This document shows positions 1 through 5,475 of a stretch of 6,282 nucleotides of DNA, piece by piece (position 1 is the stretch's first letter; every line of letters starts with the position of its first letter). This DNA is from JBOGEB01 sp050743125 (GTDB lineage Bacteria; Actinomycetota; Nitriliruptoria; Euzebyales; Egibacteraceae). The translations under genes were made by a program, and so were the position numbers. A model generated the notes under the pieces. The model was not told the origin of the DNA. It did no database searches and worked only from the letters and a program-made list of their open reading frames with translations. Location of the stretch: NCBI GenBank assembly GCA_050743125.1, contig JBOGEB010000227.1, positions 1 through 6,282 on the forward strand. The letters are read 5' to 3'.

Positions 1-54
1 CCCGACCGCACCGACGACGAGCCGGATGACCCACGCCCCGCGCCCCGGACCCAT
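1..54 (-). CDS. Possible N-terminus of a truncated membrane or exported protein
   Basis: An ATG on the minus strand at 54-52 opens a frame that runs off the left edge after 18 codons. The peptide begins MGPGRGAWVIRLVVGAVG: a basic start followed by a hydrophobic run, as in a signal peptide or first membrane helix. No ribosome binding site is visible upstream of the ATG, and an in-frame GTG lies three codons further upstream. A plus-strand frame is also open across 1-84 and could equally be the tail of a plus-strand gene. The call rests only on the hydrophobic character of a short fragment and no function can be given. Confidence 0.22.
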   Translation of the reverse strand, partial: MGPGRGAWVIRLVVGAVG

Positions 55-177
55 AGCGATCACGGAACCAGCCCGTGGCGGTAGCTGTGGCGCGCCGGTC
101 GCAAGCAGCCCGAATGGGCAGAACAAAGGACACCGAAGTGTAGGCTCCGGCCGATCAGTACCCTCGAGGAGGACGAG

Positions 178-636
178 ATGAGCGCTGAACGTAGGCTGTT
201 GATGGCTGCGCTCGCGGCGGTCACGGCGTTGGTGCTGGCCGCGTGTGGGGGCGGGGGGCAGCCGGCCTCGGCCGAGAGCGCAACCAAGCCCGCGGGATCG
301 CAGGCCGCGGAAGGCTACGTGGACTTCGCGGAGCCCCAGAACGGCGCGACCGTCTCCAGCCCCGTCACCGTGAAGATGAAGGCCGAGGGCATCACGATCG
401 AGCCGGCAGGCGCAGTCCGCCCAGGCGCCGGCCACTTCCACGTCATGATTGACACCCCCTGCCCGGCGGCCGGCCAGGTCATCCCGGCGGACGACACCCA
501 CAAGCACTATGGCAAGGGGCAGACCGAGGCCACGCTCGAGCTGACACCCGGCCAGCACACCCTCTGCCTGCAGGCTGCCGACGGCGCCCACACAGCCCTC
601 GCCCCCACGAAGACGATCACGATCACCGTGAGGTAA
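178..636 (+). CDS. DUF4399 domain lipoprotein
   Basis: This encodes a 152-residue secreted lipoprotein of unknown biochemical role. The N-terminus has a basic start (residues 4-6), a hydrophobic stretch (about 8-20) and a lipobox L-A-A-C with the modified cysteine at residue 23. A Gly/Ala/Ser-rich linker follows to about residue 45. Residues 47-152 match the DUF4399 pattern: a 'VDFAEPQNGATVSSPVTVKM' opening, 'GHFHVMID' (85-92), 'IPADDTHKHYGKGQTEA' (102-118) and 'LTPGQHTLCLQAADGAH' (122-138), ending in a beta strand. The conserved histidines at 86, 88, 108, 110, 128 and 138 suggest metal or ligand binding (inference). Cys95 and Cys130 could form a disulfide. The start is fixed by AGGAGG at 167-172, five bases before the ATG. 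The gene ends tail-to-tail with the minus-strand remnant at 623-835 and overlaps it by 14 bp. No pathway link to the cell-wall genes is evident. Confidence 0.88.
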   Translation: MSAERRLLMAALAAVTALVLAACGGGGQPASAESATKPAGSQAAEGYVDFAEPQNGATVSSPVTVKMKAEGITIEPAGAVRPGAGHFHVMIDTPCPAAGQVIPADDTHKHYGKGQTEATLELTPGQHTLCLQAADGAHTALAPTKTITITVR

Positions 637-835
637 CGCCGCTCCCGAACCTCTGCCGCACGTCGAACTGGTGCGGGTCGGGGCTTCGCAGCCGGAAGCC
701 GCGGTGCGGGATGTCCCTGTGGTCAAGATCCGGCGGCGCGCGGAAGACGCAGTTGTCCGGGGAGGCCGAGTCGCAGATCGCCTGCGCTTGAACATCGGCG
801 CATGCGGGCAGGCCGAGGGTGACGACTGCAGCCAA
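623..835 (-). pseudogene. Degenerate small exported Excalibur-like protein remnant
   Basis: The frame after the dprE2 stop is open from 859 to 623 and reads like a short exported protein. From the TTG at 835 it gives 70 residues: a hydrophobic signal-like segment (LAAVVTLGLPACADVQAQA), then CDSASPDNCVFRAPPDLDHR, then DIPHRGFRL and DPHQFD. From memory of the family, this resembles small actinobacterial secreted proteins with a segment like 'PPPDLDCxDIPxRxFRVxPPDPHxFDxDxDGIGCE', related to Excalibur calcium-binding domains. The usual cysteine after DLD is histidine here. The expected acidic DGDGIGCE end is missing and is replaced by VRQRFGSGVTSR before the stop. No strong start codon or ribosome binding site exists: TTG is the only candidate, and the basic signal-peptide start lies in the codons before it, next to the dprE2 stop. 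This suggests a decayed gene that has lost both ends, though a functional short secreted peptide cannot be excluded. Confidence 0.45.
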
Positions 836-859
836 CGCAGGGGACCGCGCGGCGATGCG

Positions 860-1621
860 CTAGAAGTCGAGGCGGCGGAAGATCGGCCGGGGCAGGTGGC
901 GCAGGACCGCCATGACCCACCGGAGGATCGCCGGCACCCAGATCGTCTCGGTCCGATGGCGCAGCGCCTCTTCGATCGCTGCGGCGACCGCCTGCGGTGT
1001 CGTCGAGAAGGGGACCGGCTGGCGGCCGGCGGTCATCTTCGACCGCACGAAACCGGGACGGACGACGAGCACACGGGCGCCGCTGGCCGCGAGGCTGTCG
1101 CCCAGGCCCTGCGCGAACGTGTCGAGGCCCGCCTTGGAGGAGCCGTAGACGAAGTTCGAGCGCCGGCCGCGCTCGGCGGCTACCGACGACAGGACCACGA
1201 GCGTGCCGTGCCCTTGCGCTCGCAGGCGCTCGGCCACCGGCACGAGCACCGACACCGCACCGACATAGTTCGTCCGGACGATCCGCAGGGCCTCGGCGGC
1301 GTCGCGCTCGGCGAGCTCCTGGTCTCCGAGGACACCGAAGGCGGCGAGGACGACATCGACGTCGCCGAGGCGATCCCATACCTCTTTCGCAAACGCCTCG
1401 TGGCTGTCGGTGTCGAACGCGTCGAAGCGCACGGTGTCCACACGGCCGGCGCCAGCGGCCCGCAGCTGCTCAGCGATCTGGGCCAGGCGGTCCATGTGGC
1501 GGCCGGCGAGCACGACGCTCGCTCCCCGGCGTCCAGCCAAGCGCTGGACGGTCGCGACGGCGATGTCGGAGGAGCCCCCCAACACGAGCACGGACTGGAC
1601 GGCACCGAGGGCGTCTTGCAT
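860..1621 (-). CDS. dprE2: Decaprenylphosphoryl-2-keto-ribose reductase DprE2 (SDR family)
   Basis: This encodes a 253-residue short-chain dehydrogenase that uses NAD(P)H to reduce decaprenylphosphoryl-2-keto-erythro-pentose, the DprE1 product, to decaprenylphosphoryl-arabinose. The Rossmann start is VLVLGGSSDIA (residues 11-21). 'FDAFDTDSH' (66-74) and 'AAFGVLGD' (93-100) follow. The catalytic region has S145-S146 and YGSSK with Tyr159 and Lys163. The segments RRSNFVYGSSKAGLD, RVLVVRPGFVR and VMAVLRHLPRPIFRRL match M. tuberculosis DprE2 (Rv3791) closely, and the length matches too (253 against 254 residues). The C-terminal hydrophobic and basic tail is typical of the family and may hold the enzyme at the membrane. 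The ATG at 1621 is supported by AAGGAG at 1632-1637, ten bases upstream. It lies 87 bp after dprE1 on the same strand, and the pair acts as a two-step epimerase. Confidence 0.93.
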   Translation of the reverse strand: MQDALGAVQSVLVLGGSSDIAVATVQRLAGRRGASVVLAGRHMDRLAQIAEQLRAAGAGRVDTVRFDAFDTDSHEAFAKEVWDRLGDVDVVLAAFGVLGDQELAERDAAEALRIVRTNYVGAVSVLVPVAERLRAQGHGTLVVLSSVAAERGRRSNFVYGSSKAGLDTFAQGLGDSLAASGARVLVVRPGFVRSKMTAGRQPVPFSTTPQAVAAAIEEALRHRTETIWVPAILRWVMAVLRHLPRPIFRRLDF

Positions 1622-1647
1622 CAGGACCAGGCTCCTTAATCCATTAG

Positions 1648-1693
1648 GGCGGGCGGGGAGGTTGGCGTGGTCGGGCGGGGGAGGTGGGCGTGG
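1648..1693. repeat. Imperfect 23-bp direct repeat, two copies, between dprE1 and dprE2
   Basis: Two adjacent copies, 1648-1670 and 1671-1693, share the core CGGGCGGGG-AGGT-GGCGTGG on the plus strand and differ by one base insertion, one internal substitution and their first bases. They fill about half of the 87-bp gap between the dprE1 stop and the dprE2 start and lie upstream of the dprE2 ribosome binding site. The sequence is strongly biased, with C-rich RNA on the transcribed side. It may be a simple local duplication; no regulatory function can be inferred from sequence alone. Confidence 0.6.
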
Positions 1694-1708
1694 CCCCCTC
1701 TCGGTCGG

Positions 1709-3061
1709 TCAGCGCAGCCGTAGCCTACGGCTGAGGTCGGACTGCAGGACGCCGCGGGGGTCGCACCGCGCTGCGACCGCGCGCCACTCGTCGAGGCGTG
1801 GGTACATCACGGGCAGCAGCTCCGGGCGCAACCGGGAGTCCTTGGCGAGGTAGACCCGACCTCCGGCCTCGGCGACGAGCTCGTCGAGCCCGTCGAGAAG
1901 CGCTCCCAGCTCCGGCGGGCCGACCGGCAGGTCGAGGGCGAGGGTCCAGCCTGGCATCGGGAACGACAGCGGCCCCGGGTTGGCCTCGCCGAACCGCTTG
2001 AGCACGGCGAGGAACGAGGCGGCGCCGGCCCGCGCAAGCCGCTCGATTGCGGCCCGCAGCGTGTCCTCGGCGCCGAACGGCACGACGAGCTGGTACTGAA
2101 GAAAGCCGCGCGACCCGTAGAGCCGGTTCCAGTCCGCCACCCCGTCCAGCGGATGGAAGAACGCGCTGAGCGGTTGCAGCCGGCCGCGCTCCAGGCGCGG
2201 TGCCTTGCGGAACCAGGCCTCGTTGAGCAGCCGGACGGTCGCGGGGCGCACAAGGCCGGAGGGCACGATCCGGGGCGCCCGCAGCCGGGCCCGCGGGTCG
2301 AACGCGAGCGCGCGCGCCCGACCGACAGGCGCCGCGAGCTCCTCCAGCCGGGCGTGGTCGCCCCGGGTCAGCACCGCCCTGCCGAGCGCCCCACCGCGCG
2401 CGAGGCAGTCGATCCACGCGACCGAGTAGCGGTAGCCGGCGTCGCCGGCCTCCATCCGCTCCAAGAGATCGTCGAGGTCGCGGGCGCGCTCGGTGTCCAC
2501 GCGCACGAGCGCGGTCTCGACGGGGAGCAGCCGCAGCGTCGCCCGCTCGACGATCCCGGTCAGGCCCATGCCGCCCGCGGTCGCCCAGAAGACCTCAGAC
2601 TCCGGGTCGACGGCCAGCTCGTCCTCGGGCGTCCGGAGGACCAGCGACATGACGTGCTCGCAGAAGCTGCCGTCAACGTGGTGGTTCTTGCCGTGGATGT
2701 CCGCGGCGATCGCACCGCCGACCGTGACGTGGCGGGTGCCGGGGGTCACCGCGGGGAACCAGCCGAGGGGCACGAACCGGCGCATGAGCGCGTCAAGGCT
2801 GTAGCCCGCATCGACGGTGACGATCCCTTTCTCGACGTCCGCGCTGCCCACGCGCGCCAGCCGCAGGGTGGACAGCACCGCGCCACCCGCGTTCTGAGCC
2901 GCGTCGCCGTAACTGCGGCCCAGGCCGCGCGCGATCACGCCGCGGTCACCGGGGGCAGCGAGCATACCGGCGAGCTCCGCGGGGTCGGCGGGCTCGTGGG
3001 ATCGGGCACTGGTCGGGGCGGTGCGGCCCCAGCCGGTGAACAGGGCGCGCTCAGAGCCCAT
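1709..3061 (-). CDS. dprE1: Decaprenylphosphoryl-ribose 2'-oxidase DprE1 (FAD-dependent)
   Basis: This encodes a 450-residue FAD-dependent oxidase that oxidises the C2 hydroxyl of decaprenylphosphoryl-ribose to the keto form, the first half of epimerisation to decaprenylphosphoryl-arabinose. The N-terminal TGWGRTAPTSA (9-19) is the family signature. The FAD domain shows IARGLGRSYGDAAQN (43-57), VTPGTRHVTVGGAIAADIHG (105-124) and GKNHH (124-128, the His123/Lys125 region). FWATAGGMGLTGI (158-170) completes the flavin site. The substrate domain has FFHPLDGVADWNRLYGSRGF (301-320), FLQYQ (320-324), PLSFPMPGW (364-372), AKDSR (406-410) and MYPRLDEW (419-426). Lys407 aligns with M. tuberculosis Lys418. 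Ala375 occupies the position of M. tuberculosis Cys387. Length is close to the 461 residues of Rv3790. The ATG sits inside the end of ubiA with an 11-bp overlap and only a weak GGCGGGC upstream, so translational coupling is likely. Confidence 0.95.
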   Translation of the reverse strand: MGSERALFTGWGRTAPTSARSHEPADPAELAGMLAAPGDRGVIARGLGRSYGDAAQNAGGAVLSTLRLARVGSADVEKGIVTVDAGYSLDALMRRFVPLGWFPAVTPGTRHVTVGGAIAADIHGKNHHVDGSFCEHVMSLVLRTPEDELAVDPESEVFWATAGGMGLTGIVERATLRLLPVETALVRVDTERARDLDDLLERMEAGDAGYRYSVAWIDCLARGGALGRAVLTRGDHARLEELAAPVGRARALAFDPRARLRAPRIVPSGLVRPATVRLLNEAWFRKAPRLERGRLQPLSAFFHPLDGVADWNRLYGSRGFLQYQLVVPFGAEDTLRAAIERLARAGAASFLAVLKRFGEANPGPLSFPMPGWTLALDLPVGPPELGALLDGLDELVAEAGGRVYLAKDSRLRPELLPVMYPRLDEWRAVAARCDPRGVLQSDLSRRLRLR

Positions 3062-4130
3062 GCACGCCCGCCAGGAACAGCGCGAGCCAGAGCAGCCCGA
3101 GCAGCTGGAGCGTCCGGTCGGTCAGGAACACTTCCTCGGGCGCGCCGGTCCGGCCCTTCTCGGCCTGGAGCACGTAATACAGCATGCCCAGGACGAACGG
3201 GGCGATCGACAGCTCGTACCAGAGCATCCCGCCGCTGATCCGCGTGAACGCCCACAGGCAGTACGCGATGATCGCGACCGCCGACGCGATCGCTCCGACG
3301 TAGCGCAGGAACGCGGGCGAGTACTCACCCAGGCTTTTGCGGTGGCCGACCGAGCTGTCGCCGAGCGCGGCGTGCTCGGCGAAACGCTTGCCCACGACCA
3401 CGAACAGCGAGGCGAAGGAGATCACGATGAGGAACCACTGCGACATCTGGATGCCGGTCGCGACCCCGCCCGCAACCGCCCGGAACACGAACCCGGAGGC
3501 GACGACGCCCAACTCGACGACCGGGACGTGCTTGAGCCGGCAGCTGTACGCGAACATCAGCGCGACGTAGACGCCGAGCACGAGCGTGAGCTGGGCCCCG
3601 GCGACGCCCGCAGCCAAAGCCAACGCGCCCGCGAGAAGCGCCACCCCAACCGTTCTCGCCAGTCCAAGCGGCACGACCCCCGCCGCGACGGGACGGTAGC
3701 GCTTGCGCGGGTGGAGGCGGTCGGCCTTGGCGTCGAAGACGTCGTTGAGGTAGTAGGTCCCGCTCGCCGCGAGGCAGAAGCAGGCGAACGCCACCGTCAC
3801 GAGCACCATGACCCGGGGCCTGGAAAGCAGGCCGGCCGCAGCGGGCGCGGCGAACACCAGCACGTTCTTCGTCCACTGACGGGGGCGGGCGAGGGCGACC
3901 AGGCCGCTCGCGAGCGAGGTTCGTGAGTGTCTGGGGCGTCCCCCTGCGCGCCCTCGCAGAGGGGGAATCCCCAGGACGACGTCCGTTGACACCCCGCAGA
4001 TGTCAGATGCGTCCCCCCGAACCCCCTCGCGATACTCGGGGGCGTCCCCCCGAACCCCCTCACGATACTCGGGGGCGTCCCCCCGAACCCCCTCACGGCG
4101 CGGTGGACGCGTACGTTGCGACGTAGCCAC
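3051..4130 (-). CDS. ubiA: Decaprenyl-phosphate phosphoribosyltransferase (UbiA family) with repeat-expanded N-terminus
   Basis: This encodes a membrane prenyltransferase that transfers 5-phosphoribose from PRPP to decaprenyl phosphate, the entry step to decaprenylphosphoryl-arabinose. From the GTG at 4130 it is 359 residues; M. tuberculosis Rv3806c is about 302. The core starts at LARPRQWTKN (80-89). The first catalytic motif is NDVFDAKAD (129-137), followed by HPRKRYRPVAAG. The second conserved region is YSCRLKHVPVVELG (195-208), then FRAVAGGVATG. About nine hydrophobic segments follow (near 89-102, 107-128, 157-176, 180-196, 204-226, 232-247, 277-295, 304-322, 341-356), the usual UbiA number. 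The GTG is chosen because TAGGAG (4138-4143) lies seven bases upstream and gives MATSQRTRPPR, much like the short tail of the mycobacterial enzyme. Between that tail and the core lie about 50 extra residues made largely of a hairpin-forming repeat. A GTG at 3992 (313 residues) would exclude most of the repeat but has no ribosome binding site. The end overlaps dprE1 by 11 bp. Confidence 0.9.
   Translation of the reverse strand: MATSQRTRPPRREGVRGDAPEYREGVRGDAPEYREGVRGDASDICGVSTDVVLGIPPLRGRAGGRPRHSRTSLASGLVALARPRQWTKNVLVFAAPAAAGLLSRPRVMVLVTVAFACFCLAASGTYYLNDVFDAKADRLHPRKRYRPVAAGVVPLGLARTVGVALLAGALALAAGVAGAQLTLVLGVYVALMFAYSCRLKHVPVVELGVVASGFVFRAVAGGVATGIQMSQWFLIVISFASLFVVVGKRFAEHAALGDSSVGHRKSLGEYSPAFLRYVGAIASAVAIIAYCLWAFTRISGGMLWYELSIAPFVLGMLYYVLQAEKGRTGAPEEVFLTDRTLQLLGLLWLALFLAGVHGL
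3926..3958 (-). repeat. Diverged fourth copy of the 33-bp repeat, in another frame
   Basis: Aligned without gaps, this 33-bp stretch matches the intact repeat unit (4065-4097) at 23 of 33 positions, including a 12-base identical core (GGGGCGTCCCCC on the plus strand). It is shifted by one base relative to the ubiA frame. In that shifted frame it encodes EGAQGDAPDTHE, comparable with REGVRGDAPEYRE of the intact units, while in the ubiA frame it reads RGRAGGRPRHS. It lies 40 bp beyond the third unit. Confidence 0.6.
3939..3966. repeat. Inverted repeat (hairpin) within the 5' part of ubiA
   Basis: On the plus strand TCCCCC-TGCG (3939-3948) pairs with CGCA (3955-3958) and GGGGGA (3961-3966), giving a ten-pair stem with a GA bulge at 3959-3960 and a six-base loop CGCCCT. 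It overlaps the diverged repeat copy. If transcribed as part of the ubiA message it would form a stable structure ahead of the membrane-domain codons. Confidence 0.55.
3999..4097 (-). repeat. Tandem 33-bp palindromic repeat, three units
   Basis: Units at 4065-4097 and 4032-4064 are identical over 33 bp. The unit at 3999-4031 keeps the first 21-22 bases (minus-strand reading) with one change and then diverges. On the minus strand each intact unit encodes REGVRGDAPEY in the ubiA frame. Each intact unit contains a perfect seven-pair hairpin, TCGGGGG-CGTC-CCCCCGA on the plus strand, at 4069-4086 and 4036-4053. The third unit has lost one arm. The unit length is a multiple of three, so copy changes keep the frame. 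The structure is like that of in-frame palindromic elements described in Rickettsia, but the family here is not one I can name. Confidence 0.85.
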
Positions 4131-4137
4131 GGTCGGT

Positions 4138-4143
4138 CTCCTA
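4138..4143 (-). promoter_or_regulatory. Ribosome binding site deciding the ubiA start
   Basis: The minus strand reads TAGGAG here, seven bases before GTG at 4130. It is the only good Shine-Dalgarno match upstream of the UbiA core. It places the repeat array inside the coding sequence and not in the leader. Confidence 0.6.
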
Positions 4144-4372
4144 TCGGCTGACGGGCGTGCCAGCTCCGGCACGGGAGGCAGCGCTACGGCACGGCGGCGA
4201 ACCGCCCCCTGTCCACGCCGCGGGCAACGGCCACGGTCAGCGGGAAGGCGGCGAAGACGAACGCGTGAGCGTCAGCGACTCGGCGTCGATCATCGACGGA
4301 AGCATCCAGGCGCACTTGCGCTGACCCGTTTTTCCATACGCCCTGAGTATGAACGCCGTTTTCTGGCCGGGA

Positions 4373-4388
4373 CCGTCCGGGCGGACGG
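4373..4388 (-). terminator. Hairpin after the glycosyltransferase gene, possible terminator
   Basis: CCGTCC (4373-4378) and GGACGG (4383-4388) form a perfect six-pair GC stem with a four-base loop, about 22 bases past the glycosyltransferase stop on the minus strand. No U-run follows on that strand (the next bases read CCGGCCAGAAAAC), so it is not a classical intrinsic terminator. It may act as a weak or factor-assisted stop or as a 3' end stabiliser. Confidence 0.3.
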
Positions 4389-4410
4389 GGTCAGGCGCCC
4401 AACGCACGCA

Positions 4411-5475
4411 CTATCGGGAGACCGCCTCGTAGAGCTCCAGCACGCGGTGAATGTTGCGCTCGACGGTGAACGCTCCACGCAGCTCGGTGACCCGGCGGCG
4501 AAGCGCGGACAGGTCGACGTCGTCGAGGCGCGCGCCGAGGTCGTCCAGGTTCTCCAGCGCCAGGCCGACGCCGTGCTCGCGGACGAACTGCTCGAGCGCG
4601 TGGTGGCGCAGTGTGAGCACGGGCAGTCCGCACCCGAGGTACTCGAACAGCTTGTTGGGGAGCACGGTGTCGAGGTGCACGCCGTTCAGCTCGGCGTTGA
4701 AGCCGGCCCAGCCGTAATCGTATTCCGGCAGCGCGCGGAGGAGCGCGTGCGGGTCCAGCGTGTCGTGCCAGCAGACCCCGTCCAGCACCTGGTACTCAGG
4801 CGCGCGTCGCGCCGGATAGACGTGAAGCTCGATCCCCCCGCGGGCGAGGGTACGGAACAGATTCCGCAGGTCGTAGTGCCCGCCGTCGACGAACAGAGTC
4901 CCCTGGTACACGACCCGCCACGCACCCTGGCGTGGGCGGTTCCAGGACGGGAGCTCGGGAGGCAGGCTCGCCCCAATCGCGTAGTTGGCGAACACGAGCG
5001 TGTGCTCGGGAAGTCGGTAGCGAGCGGCGATCTCGGCGAGCAGGACGTCGGAGACGGTGACGACGGCGGCGCTGCCCTCGACCGCGCGCTGCTCGAGCGT
5101 CAGCGGGTCCTCGGGCGGGGGGAAGCCGTCCCGGTACGGGGTTCGGCGCAGGCTCTGGAAGTCGTGGACGTCGTGGATCACGGGGATCCGGCCGTCGGTG
5201 GCCTCCTGTGCGAGCACGGTCAGCTGGTCGGGCAGGTTGTGACAGTGGACGAGGTCGGGCTTGAACTGGGCGACGACGTCACGGATCCCGCCGAGCGGGT
5301 CGTCCCCGAGTGGCCACCACCGGTCGAACAGCTCGTCGCCCGTGCCGTAGAAGCCGGACAGCGTACGACCGCGGCAGGCGAAGCCCAGTTGCAAGCCCGG
5401 GACGAGCGTTCGGAGACCGGCGGCGTACTTGAGGGTCCTGATGCAGGGCTGCTGCTGGAGGAACAGGACCCGCAT
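4411..5475 (-). CDS. GT-B fold glycosyltransferase (GT4-like)
   Basis: This encodes a 354-residue glycosyltransferase, probably cytoplasmic or membrane-associated, that moves a sugar from a nucleotide donor to a growing glycan or lipid acceptor. The N-terminal Rossmann half begins MRVLFLQQQP and includes DLVHCHNLPDQLTVLA (74-89), IPVIHDVHDFQSLR (97-110) and AAVVTVSDVLLAEIA (136-150). The C-terminal half begins near WRVVYQGTLFVDGGHYDL (186-203). It carries the donor-site motif VLPNKLFEYLGCGLPVLT (271-288), the GT4-type motif with Glu278 in the place of the family's conserved acidic residue. Donor and acceptor cannot be read from sequence. The ATG at 5475-5473 overlaps the acetyltransferase stop as TGATG, so the two are almost certainly co-translated. 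The frame stays open upstream to 5835, but that part is antisense-like sequence overlapping the acetyltransferase and is not part of the protein. Confidence 0.87.
   Translation of the reverse strand: MRVLFLQQQPCIRTLKYAAGLRTLVPGLQLGFACRGRTLSGFYGTGDELFDRWWPLGDDPLGGIRDVVAQFKPDLVHCHNLPDQLTVLAQEATDGRIPVIHDVHDFQSLRRTPYRDGFPPPEDPLTLEQRAVEGSAAVVTVSDVLLAEIAARYRLPEHTLVFANYAIGASLPPELPSWNRPRQGAWRVVYQGTLFVDGGHYDLRNLFRTLARGGIELHVYPARRAPEYQVLDGVCWHDTLDPHALLRALPEYDYGWAGFNAELNGVHLDTVLPNKLFEYLGCGLPVLTLRHHALEQFVREHGVGLALENLDDLGARLDDVDLSALRRRVTELRGAFTVERNIHRVLELYEAVSR

Larger units (their letters stand above)
4131..4410. other. 280-bp intergenic region between the glycosyltransferase and ubiA
   Basis: No gene is recognised here. 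The region holds the ubiA ribosome binding site (4138-4143), a GC hairpin just after the glycosyltransferase stop (4373-4388) and a less GC-rich patch near 4320-4365. In that patch two small hairpins (CATAC/GTATG at 4335-4351 and GCGC/GCGC at 4310-4321) are bracketed by a four-pair helix (4363-4366 with 4306-4309). A minus-strand frame is open from about 4394 to 4184; from its GTG at 4315 it would give 43 residues containing a hydrophobic run (AFVFAAFPLTVAVARG). That frame has no convincing ribosome binding site or family match. The region is the natural place for a ubiA promoter, but no clear -35/-10 pair is visible. Confidence 0.5.

Noticed and set aside
55..177. Promoter boxes upstream of the DUF4399 lipoprotein
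   Set aside because: No hexamer pair with acceptable spacing stood out. Only the ribosome binding site is clear.
671..1639. A 322-codon plus-strand open frame opposite dprE2
   Set aside because: The minus strand carries an unmistakable DprE2 with all SDR motifs. The plus-strand frame is a compositional shadow with no recognisable domain.
2153..3238. A 361-codon plus-strand open frame opposite dprE1
   Set aside because: It is antisense to conserved DprE1 motifs and has no ribosome binding site or recognisable fold.
3021..3926. A 301-codon plus-strand open frame opposite ubiA
   Set aside because: It is highly charged, low-complexity antisense sequence opposite the membrane helices of UbiA.
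3999..4097. CRISPR array
   Set aside because: The units are directly adjacent with no spacers, the 33-bp periodicity is uninterrupted and no cas gene is present. It is a tandem palindromic repeat.
4184..4315. A 43-residue minus-strand peptide with a hydrophobic stretch upstream of ubiA
   Set aside because: It has no ribosome binding site and no recognisable family. It is noted only as part of the intergenic description.
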